Shown here: positions 43,471 to 51,790 of the stretch, piece by piece
How the letters are laid out: every line of letters begins with the position of its first letter
Numbering within the stretch: position 1 is the first letter of the stretch
DNA from: Pseudocercospora fijiensis CIRAD86
Taxonomy: Eukaryota > Ascomycota > Dothideomycetes > Mycosphaerellales > Mycosphaerellaceae
Reading direction: 5' to 3'
DNA: 64,000 nt
NCBI RefSeq assembly: GCF_000340215.1
Contig: NW_006921546.1
Span: 566,788-630,787 of the forward strand
Program-made: the position numbers and the translations under genes
Notes under the pieces: model-generated
The model's input: only the letters and a program-made list of their open reading frames with translations
Told to the model about the DNA's origin: nothing
The model's database searches: none

Positions 43471-44914
43471 ATCCTAAAACAACTTCCGGTATACCATACA
43501 AACGAGGGATGATAGATCCAGATTTCTTAAATTTTGACGAGTGCACGATGTATTTTGGGTTATGGAAAAGGTTTTTGATTGGCTTCGCCAGGTACTAGTA
43601 AGTAGAGGTGGTTTTGCGGCTCGAAGGTCTCTGCCGCAGCTCAGAATGCCTTCTAGACTGACAAGGCCTCTCTACCCAACATTCCAGAAGTGTTTGGGTT
43701 GGTTCGCACTCACGCAGAAGATCATCCGATGCTACTGCTACTGATTTACTTCCAGGAGTCATGGCATTGCTTTGGGAAAGGCGGTTTGGAGTCCGAGAAT
43801 GGAGGATTTGAAGTCCGGCCGACACTCGGATCACCACGCTGCACCAACCCATCCACCTACGCCGACGCCCAATCCCAGAACAAGCTCCATGTCTCTGCTG
43901 CTTGCTGGTTCGGAAGTTTCTGACATATCCGAAAGGGTGTGACGAGGCTTCTCTACCTGCAATAATGGGAGGTAGTTTGTGAAGGGATCAATATTGATCG
44001 ACCCTGCAACAACAACAAAAGGCTATCCCAGACCAACTCTCGGCATACGAACGAGGCATGATTTGAAATCGGCTGGCAATTCCTCTTTCCCCGCAATCGG
44101 AGGTGGTCTACGTGCTGCTCCAATGCCTTCGGGTGAGCAGTTGTGGAATGATGATGCGAGGGAAGCTACAAGCAACAAGCCGACTCGACTCCCCAGCCCG
44201 ACACACCTGCACTTTTGCCGCCTCAGCATCACTCTTTGCGATGCGAGGAAGAAACCTCAGACGAGGATGTGATGATCAATTCTGTATCCAGCTAAATCTG
44301 CACGAGTTGTTGTTGTGCACTTCCAAGAACGCCAGAGCGTGCTGCTACCCAAGAGCAAAATCAGCCTTGCGGGTCCTCATCCCGTTATCGACTATCTCCT
44401 TCGCTACAACAGCAGGTCGCCCAACGTGGTTCTCAATCACCGAGTACATCATAAAGCTGCTGAAAACTCGGTCTCAGAATCAACCTTTCAGAGCTGTAAA
44501 ATGCCACCTCCGGTAATGATAGCGACTCGGAGTAAGAGCGGATGTTAGGAGTCGCAAAGGGCCGAGACATGCATGCATGCATCAAGGGAGGAAGCAGACA
44601 TGTGCGAAAATGTGATGAGGTGGAGAGAATGAATCAGGAATTGGAGATGAGATGGAAATACCCAACGCAAAGGCATAATAAGATAGAGAGGATGGAGATG
44701 ATAGCGAAGAAGATCCTTTGAGATGAGCTTCAAGGAAATTGAGGGCAAGCACTACATCGCCGGATCACTCCTCCGCAAACATTATGATATTCCCAGATCA
44801 GTCGCAAGAGCTATGATACTGGTGTTGCAAATCGGCCGGCGTCTTGTGATACTTTCTACTGTTCTCGGTTGATGAATGAGATGGCGGCGGAAGAGCTGAA
44901 TAGTCATAGCCACG
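43471..44914. other. no supported gene
   Basis: Open frames exist at 43979-44272 and 44315-44548 (+), both without ATG and with the other frames also open. No motif or repeat seen. Confidence 0.3.
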
Positions 44915-45824
44915 CTAGCCCTTGTCATTTGCTGGTGTATAAGGTAGCGAAGGTAAGGCTGGACAGACGCTCTTCTTTTCCTTCTTCTTCCTCTTCTGGG
45001 TCTTCTGCTTATACTTCTTGCTAGACGGTGAGCACGGCGGTTGTGAGCCTGAGCCTGCGCCTGAGCCTGAGCCTGAGATTGATCTTGAGCACGAGGGCTG
45101 CTGCTGCTGCTCGTAGTCGAAGAATGTCGGATCGCGATACCTGAAGCTAGCCGGAGCAAGTAACCACCTCTCCGCTTTCTCGATCTCCGCCTCGACAGTG
45201 TCTTTACTGAGATAGCGCTGCAGCCGGTCATACAGCATAGCATACTCATCCTCACTCTGCGCGTCCTCGGACCACTCCCAGATCCGGTCAATAAGCGTCT
45301 GGTGAGCTTCGACATCACTCCCGGCGAGCGTGGCTTTGGAAGTACTGATCGTACAACTTCCCCCAAGCATGGAGATGCACTGACTTCTGCGCTACCTCTT
45401 CACAAGCAAGGTCGATAGGCAGCCCGTTGCAGGTTTGCTTGTTGGTGTCGATGCCTTCCAGGCTCCAGAACTACTCGTAAAGTCGGCCAGGCTGTGCAGC
45501 AGAGTACATGGGCATCAAGGGAGACCCGCCTTGGGCTGCGTAATGTACGCAGACACATCCACGTCCATGGTGGTGCGACTCTTTGAACGACGGATGTTGC
45601 GAGAATGGCCGGCCATGAGGATTGTGAGAGCTTGGTATGTACACACACACGCACGCCGGGATACAACTTTGCGCAGCTCTTGCCGTTGACCGCGTCACAT
45701 ATGCCAGGGCAGGGCAGGGCAGGGTGTGGCTCTCTCTGTACTGAGCGCGGACTTCTAAGACCATGCCGGATGATGGGCATGGGATGGGAGTGTGGAAGTG
45801 CATCAAACACCAAACGCTGATCAC
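44915..45824 (-). pseudogene. hypothetical gene with Gly/Ser and Lys-rich tail
   Basis: The best coding part is 45370-44915 (ATG at 45370): helical acidic text (SEDEYAMLYDRLQRYLSKDT, VEAEIEKAERWLLAP), then QQQQ, a Gly-Ser repeat and a Lys-rich KKYKQKTQKRKKKEKK. Upstream, a second frame reads WSLEGIDTNKQTCNGLPIDL and EEVAQKSVHLHAWGKLYDQY and joins at about 45325 only by a one-base shift; that frame also has a TAG at 45471 after GRLYE. So the gene probably began farther upstream and is broken. A nuclear protein is suggested by the basic tail. No family recognised. Confidence 0.5.
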
Positions 45825-46096
45825 TGTACATCAGACGCAGACCAACTAAGACCAGGCAGCGTCGAATCATCGAGATGCCGAGACGAAGACAACATTGAGG
45901 AATTCGCTAGCCTGACCGTCTCGGAACTTCGTCGTGGTATTTGATGCTTCGGAGCTCTTGCTGAAATTCCACTGACTTTCTTCTTTCATCACCCAGGCAG
46001 CCGCGCTGAGCCCAGCGATGAAGTGAAGCTCGCTGCTCTTCGTCACGCCCTGACTTCAGATACTCTGCTAACGTCAAGCCCTCCCTGAACACATTC

Positions 46097-46670
46097 ATGG
46101 ACCTGGCGTGTACCATTCCCCTGCCTGCCTCTCCAGGTATCCGGCGCAAAGATGAGATCAGATCCATCAAGATCATCGCTCAATTCATCCGCTCTCACGT
46201 TTCGCCTGCTGCCTGGCCTGGTCTACTCCATGAAGGTCCCTCGACATATCCTGTCCACTCCGACACGACCCTATTCATCTCCACCATCTTCCTCGATGCA
46301 GCCACTCAGGTCCCCTCCTACGGCGCGCTCAAATCTTCTCAAGCAGCCCTGCTGTCCACCTATGCCGCCAATGGCCATTGTTTTTCAAGGAAGTTCAGCT
46401 CGAAGATGATCTTGATCCAAACGACACGCCTGGGCTCGGCTGGTCGAAAGTCGTCCGCGAGGCCATGTCAAACGTCGTCCTTCAAGACCAAGGGCAGCGC
46501 CAAAAGCCATCTTCTTCCGTATCTTCAACTGCTCGACGAAGCCACCAGTCCATCCGTGCTCCTGCCTTGCGACCTGCCAGTCAAGTCCGTGGTCTCCCTC
46601 AACCAATTACACAGGCCGACGAGGATGCCGTCCAGCTTCGCTGCTACGTTATACAGAAAGAGTTCGTTAT
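46097..46670 (+). pseudogene. hypothetical gene with homopolymer frameshift
   Basis: ATG at 46097 opens RRKDEIRSIKIIAQFIRSHV and continues well to about 46378. At the T5 run at 46380-46384 the best frame changes to one reading KEVQLEDDLDPNDTPGLGWS, then GWSKVVREAMSNVVLQDQGQ and a Ser/Arg/Pro-rich stretch. It ends at a perfect GTAAGT donor at 46671, so another exon should follow. One missing T explains the change, which may be a real mutation or an assembly error. No family recognised. Confidence 0.45.
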
Positions 46671-47083
46671 GTAAGTTGTTCTTCGTCCACACGCGTCGGC
46701 GGGCGATCCATCGCTACCGGAGTATGCTTTGCTCCCGGCGAACGTAAGATAGGCTCTAGAGTGGAACTAGGGCGGAATTGAGGGGAAGAACGTCGATTAC
46801 GAGAAGTGGTGAGTGTTTCGTGAGTCGGTATCGTAACGACGTGCTAATCTGTGTTCGTAGTAGGTTGCGCGGGGCGGTGGTAAACAAGGGAATGGTTCAG
46901 AGAGACTCCGGCGATGAGTGATGACCGAGAAGCCTTCAAGGATACTGCCGACTTCAGCAAATAAATGCGCATGCAAAAGATTTCTCACGACCCCGCGATG
47001 TGTTTATTTTTTCAAGTAGTTCCTTGAGCAGTTCATAGAGAAGACTAGGAAGCTAGATAATCAAGATTGACAGGAGTGTCACT

Positions 47084-47728
47084 CAAGTGCGGGGTCTTGA
47101 TCAAAAGCGTGCACACAGCCTGCGGAACTTCGGACGCTGCAATTGATCAAAATTGATCAAAATTCTGCCAGGGTCCTGATTCAACGCCTGGGCAAACCCT
47201 CGAGCTGATCAAAATGATCAGAGTGCCACGCATGCACGCCAGATGAATTGCAACTCCACTGCGGCAAAACGTTTTTACTACGAGAAATTGCGGATGGCGA
47301 GCTCAGCAGATTGCGGATGCGCATCGTCGTAGCCTTCCTGTTAGCAGCATTTGTCGTGCAACGTCCTCGTGTAGATTGACAACACACCATTCTACCGACT
47401 CAGTCCACCAACGTACGGCACTCGCACAGTGGATTGGTGGTGCCGATGGCGCGGCTGCCCGATCAAAAGCCCACGCAAAACCTGTGACTTCGCCCGCGAT
47501 TGGTGATCAAAACTGATCACGAAGTGCGGCTGCCCGATCAAAAGCCCACGCAGAACCTGTGACTTCGCCCGCGATTGGTGATCAAAACTGATTCCGGAGT
47601 GCGGGGCCTTGATCAAAAGCGTGCGCAGAACCGGCAACTTTGCAGATGATAGTTTATCAAAATTGATCAGGTTGCCGCCTGAGTGCGGGGAGCTTGATCA
47701 AAACCCTGCGCAAAACCGCATCCCACCG
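47084..47728 (+). repeat. GATC-motif tandem array, about 75-bp units
   Basis: Units start near 47084, 47167 (diverged), 47446, 47521, 47596 and 47679. The 47446 and 47521 units are almost identical. Each unit has GTGCGG(GG/CT)..TTGATCAAAA with GC(G/C)..CGCA(G/A)AACC and, about 30 bp later, a core such as AATTGATCAAAATTGATCA or GATCAAAACTGATCA. Bases 47230-47445 interrupt the array. Confidence 0.9.
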
Positions 47729-47823
47729 GCATATCCAGCTGGATATCTGTCGACAGCGGCCAGCATCCAGCAGCTCATTATTATCTGCTGCTCCATTTCT
47801 TTGCTAGACATTTACTAGTAGAC

Positions 47824-48112
47824 ATGATGACAACTTCTTGGCCCTGTGAAAACAACCGACTGTTCTACGCGCTCAGCAGACGAGAATCACTAACACCCCG
47901 ACCAAAATCAAACGCGCGCCGCTACCCATCACATCACGCGATGACTTCCTCCGCCTCGGTTTCCGCTGCACTCACCCCTACAATTGGCACAAGAATCCGC
48001 TCCCGAGTCTTGCTTGTGGCTTCCACGTCAAGCCTCTTCAGGATATGGCCAAACGCGAGAATGCCACACGTTCAGTCGAGGTCTTTCTCGAATTTGGCCT
48101 CGTGCAGTAGGC
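47824..48112 (+). other. possible exon, overlapping frames
   Basis: Right after the array an ATG-ATG at 47824 opens 98 codons; a second frame over the same bases reads DDFLRLGFRCTHPYNWHKNP and continues to TAG at 48110. The second looks more natural but has no start. No family recognised. Confidence 0.25.
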
Positions 48113-48189
48113 TTCCATAATGAGATGAAGGCTATGGCGGTTCATGTGATGGTTGAGTGGCTACAGGATAAGAGCGTGAAATCGGTGGT

Positions 48190-48543
48190 CAAGGGAGGAA
48201 TGGACGAGGAGGAGATGTTGTTGAGTGGGATGAGACGCTTTTCCCGCCTCCGAGGGAAATCAGTGAGAATGGCAGGACAAGGAAAATGCCCTCTTCCAGG
48301 CCTCTTATGGATGAGCAAGAGATCGGTAGTGGTCAGCGCAGGAAGCACCATGCAGATGATGGAGTTTTCGAGGCACAGGAACACGATCAAGAGGAGGAAG
48401 ATAGTACCGGAGATGACTCTCCCTCTCGTCTCTACCGGGTAATCCGCGACCACGAGAAGAGTCCACTTCGACAGTCCCAGGTCGTTGAGCTCATCGAGCA
48501 AAGCCCGAATGGCAGAACTTCCTCTGCCTTCCTACGATCGTAG
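48190..48543 (+). CDS. acidic protein fragment
   Basis: From an upstream open stretch (GRNGRGGDVVEWDETLFPPP) through ATG 48286 the frame is rich in Asp, Glu, Gln, Ser and Arg (EAQEHDQEEEDSTGDDSPSR) and ends at TAG 48543. This biased composition in one frame favours real coding sequence. The minus strand over 48142-48501 also reads as a possible membrane protein, so strand choice is not certain. No family recognised. Confidence 0.35.
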   Translation, partial: QGRNGRGGDVVEWDETLFPPPREISENGRTRKMPSSRPLMDEQEIGSGQRRKHHADDGVFEAQEHDQEEEDSTGDDSPSRLYRVIRDHEKSPLRQSQVVELIEQSPNGRTSSAFLRS

Positions 48544-48684
48544 ACAATCAACAGCTGACTTGAAACTGCAGGCTATGCGCGTGCTGTGGTACCTCCTGGT
48601 ACAGGATCTCCGGTTCGTAGCTGGTTTCCGGCCACCTATCTTGAGAAAGCTTGAGCTCAGAGCAATCTTCAATAGTGCACAAGT

Positions 48685-48906
48685 CTAAGAAGGGCATTGG
48701 ATGATCTGGGACACATCTCTGCCACCTCCTGACATTTCCACCACGAACGAGGCGAAATTCCACGACGACATTCCCAACGCAGCGGGCTCAGTCAACAACC
48801 AACGATGACCAACCATTGTCCGAAGATAAACCTGTATGCGCCATTCCAGAGGGCCGCGAAACTCACGCCTGGCCAATACGAATAGACAGCCGTGCGTAAC
48901 ACTCAA
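48685..48906 (-). other. possible minus-strand exon
   Basis: Text such as VGHRWLLTEPAALGMSSWNF and, in the next frame down, ELKLSQDRWPETSYEPEILY may be exons of a minus-strand gene that includes the hydrophobic stretch at about 48400. Frames do not join without shifts and there is no ATG. Confidence 0.22.
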
Positions 48907-49149
48907 GAGTAATTCGGGTCGGAAGCTCTATGCCGTCCTGATCCATATCTGCAAGAATGCTTTTGTTTTGAGATTTGTGAGGAGTGCGCGCTGAGAACTC
49001 ACACGACTCGACTATCTGGATCTGGTCCTGAGACTACAGCTCACTGTGAGCAACATTCTGTCTCAACGCCAAACAAGTTATGCCCGTGTACCATCACCGA
49101 CACCAATCAATACAGATTCTACAGGTCATACTCGACACGTCCCTAGAGG

Positions 49150-49745
49150 CTTCAGATAAATCTATCAAGTTTTCCTCGTCAGATCCTGTCTCTTCTTCGC
49201 CTTCGCTCTCTCCACCTTGTTCGAAATCTTGCAGCGAATAGCCTCCAGCTTTCCACCCTTGATTCCAGCTTCTGTTGTCGTCGACTCAGTCTCCTCAGCG
49301 CTCTCGTCATCCGAAACGAAAAAGCCCTCTCTAGCGCTTGCGCTTCACCGAGGCACGCTCTAAGCCTTCGTGCTCAACTCGCTTGCGCTTTGCCGCGGAC
49401 CCCTCGAAGGACTCGCCACGCTTCCGCTTCTTGCCCAGGACTAGGTACGACCTCTTCGCTCTCGTATCCCGCCAGGACGCTATCATTGTCATCATCATGT
49501 TAATCGATTAAAGCGGATTTCTTCGTCTTCCCGCCACCACCCATAACCTTGGCCTTCTTGTTCTTCTTGCTCTACTCAGCGACTTCATCACTCTCATATC
49601 TTTGCAACACATCCTGCCCAGGATCATGATCATAATCATGGCCATCCACTCCATAGACCAAGTTCTCGTCATTATCACATCGGTTCCGCGAGGCTTCTCC
49701 GCCACATACTCGCCAGGAAGCGCACCACTCATTGAAGCCAAGTCT
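49150..49745 (-). pseudogene. nuclear-type acidic/basic protein gene, broken
   Basis: One minus-strand frame reads DNDENLVYGVDGHDYDHDPG and DVLQRYESDEVAE, then TAG, SKKNKKAKVMGGGGKTKKSA, then TAA and DDDNDSVLAGYESEEVVPSP. A second frame continues with KRKRGESFEGSAAKRKRVEH and KRKR then TAG, and a third with FFVSDDESAEETESTTTEAG followed by a Lys/Arg-rich end to TGA near 49160. Alternating acidic and KRKR patches on one strand are unlikely by chance. The protein would have been nuclear and disordered. At least two frameshifts and three stops make it a pseudogene. Confidence 0.55.
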
Positions 49746-49945
49746 GTTTGAAAGTCACTCAGCACGTAACCTCCCAAAGCTCAAAACCAGCAACGAGATG
49801 CATCAAAACCCTAGGAAGTTACCGCTCTGCTTCTGCTTCTTACTCATACTCTTTATCTCTCCTCCCTTTTCCTTTCTATGCATTATCCCATTCTTCTACC
49901 CTCAAGTCACAATCAGACAGACCTCTGCCAGCCCTCGAGCTGAGA

Positions 49946-50512
49946 TCAGCGTGCCAAGCACATGTTCGACAACCAAAACCCTATTGGCCTTGGTTTTGAG
50001 TCCATCATCGGATGGATCGAGGATGCGAGCACGCAAGGGCTCGGCTGTGAAAGGGCTTGAAGCTCGCCCACCTCGCCTTCTCCCGCGGTGATTGTATCTA
50101 TCCCTAGAGTCATGCTGGTCCCATTTCCATTGTCATCCTTCACGACAACACTGCTTACGATGCTACCCTTCACGATGAATCCCGGCACGATGATTTCCTT
50201 CAGCATGAATTCCTTCGGGATGATTTCCTTCAGCATGACTTCCTTTGGGATGAATCCCGTCACGATGATTTTTTTTTTCACGATGAATCCCTAAGACTGC
50301 ACGCCACCATCTCCACGCCGGGGCTGTTCCAATCGCCGCCCTTTGAAGCTTTTCCGACGCTTGACAATCACGAGAACTGAAAGCCCATTATGAGCGCGGC
50401 GGTGCACGAACGCCTCCATCAACGCCGGTAAAGCTGTTGAGCTGCCCAAGACGTGGTGCAGAGCAGAGACTCGCCCAATGCCTTTCCCTCGCCGACGGTC
50501 TACATTTTGCAT
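49946..50512 (-). pseudogene. hypothetical gene, one frame with a single TAG, short repeats
   Basis: ATG at 50512 (MQNVDRRRGKGIGRVSALHH) opens a basic region to a TAG at 50291. The same frame continues through degenerate repeats of the form GFI(P/V)KE-x-MLKEII (about 50280-50160), then a Gly/Glu-rich part to TGA at 49946, 189 codons in all. The repeats are also visible as DNA (TTCCTTCAGCATGAATTCC and variants). Only the TAG breaks it; CAG to TAG would do so. No family recognised. Confidence 0.45.
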
Positions 50513-50944
50513 CGAGCACTTGTTGACGGGCTCAAGTCAACAGTCTGGAAATCTCTAGGTGCTCTCCGTGAAATTCGAGCACGGTAGACAAGAGGAGCAC
50601 GTCGGGTAGCAGGAACATACACGTCATCAGTAAGTCAAACATAGCATTGGCCGTGGCTTGACAAATCTGCTTTCCTTAAAACCCACGTTTTTGTGCCACC
50701 CACGTAGCGTGTGCTCCTTGGCTGTCGTGCACCATACCTACAGTTAACATCCTACACCAAGAATGTTCGCTTTCACATCAACTTTGCCCAATTCAGAGAA
50801 TCTAGAGGGGTTATTCGGTCACCTGCTGGTAGCTGCTGCTGCACAAAACTATAAAGAACTTCCGAGTTCATAAGTCGTTTTGATTACGGGCAAATCAGCG
50901 AGAGAGCACGGCACAGGCTACCGCCAAAGTGAATACCTGTCTCT
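50513..50944. other. no supported gene
   Basis: No long frame, motif or repeat seen. Confidence 0.4.
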
Positions 50945-51214
50945 ATGCAAGTACTTAGCGGAGGCTGCCTCGCCAGATTGAGGAAAGTGTCTAGATCGAG
51001 ACAGGCGAGTACGACAACAGCAGCATCGCAACCTATCAAAACCACATATTTCAAAAGGCATGTCGTTCGGGATGACAGTCGCAAGCACTCATCGAATCGA
51101 AAGCCTAGGAAGAGCCGCACGACACTGAAACCGAGACACCACACCGGTCAAACTGCTAGAAAGACCAAAGTTGAACGTTTTCTTTCATTGATGATGCCCA
51201 AAGGCGTGGATTGA
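50945..51214 (+). CDS. 89-aa strongly basic protein
   Basis: ATG at 50945 opens 89 codons to TGA, with an in-frame stop a few codons upstream. The product is rich in Arg, Lys, Ser and Thr (DDSRKHSSNRKPRKSRTTLK, then a His/Lys-rich end). It has no membrane segment and would bind nucleic acid only by charge. No family recognised. Confidence 0.33.
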   Translation: MQVLSGGCLARLRKVSRSRQASTTTAASQPIKTTYFKRHVVRDDSRKHSSNRKPRKSRTTLKPRHHTGQTARKTKVERFLSLMMPKGVD

Positions 51215-51790
51215 TGCTTGTTGCTTCCTTCCTTTGTAAAGCTAATGTAACCCACCAATCTGTCGCCTTTCTTACCGCGACGTAACGATGCTGTCTTGGA
51301 GGATGAGATGATGACATGGCGATGACTATCATAGAGCGCGAAGTGGATGCCAATTTTTGAGATCCCCTTGTAGGTATCGATTACTTAATGCCTGAATGCT
51401 TTCTCTCGAAAAGTTCATGTACATCCTAGATTCTTAATATTGTCATAGCATCCTTGATGCTGCTGCGATTCCGTCGCTAGATGCTGTTTCATTCATGTTC
51501 CATACCGCATTTCTTTGTGCCACCTCGTGATAGTTTCGTTAATTCTACTACAAATTTGCTCTCGATGGGTCGTAAACATGCTCCTCAAATCTGCCACTTC
51601 CTACGATTCCCGAGTCTTAATGAATCGAGTCCGTCAAAGCGCCTCGCGGTCTTGCTCCCACTTGCTTCTACAATATCTGGACGATACCACTGTCTACCGA
51701 ATGCCTGCACTGAGCAATTGCTTCCAAGTCTGTTCGTGGATCCTCCGATGCTTCATTAGTCACGCCAGCAAGTAATGTTCCTGCAGCCAT
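51215..51790. other. spacer downstream of paralog B
   Basis: It contains the likely 3' untranslated region of the 905-aa gene. Plus-strand frames at 51481-51775 are open but unsupported. Confidence 0.35.

Noticed and set aside
44915..45500. Match to a DUF6589-like transposase domain in the GLPIDLACEEV region
   Set aside because: Only a handful of residues agree and none of the other family blocks can be found.
47084..47728. CRISPR-like reading of the GATC array
   Set aside because: Units are tandem with no unique spacers of constant length, and copies occur elsewhere in the other orientation in a eukaryotic setting.
8226..50512. A variant genetic code with TAA and TAG read as Gln and TGA as the only stop
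   Set aside because: Several broken frames have TAA/TAG inside and TGA at the end, which first suggested this. But the two large intact genes use only CAA/CAG for dozens of Gln, TGA also occurs inside frames at likely Arg positions (35673, 60411, 26.1 kb), TAG replaces an invariant Trp in the PDDEXK_12 gene, and one-base frameshifts are common. RIP-like decay explains all of this.
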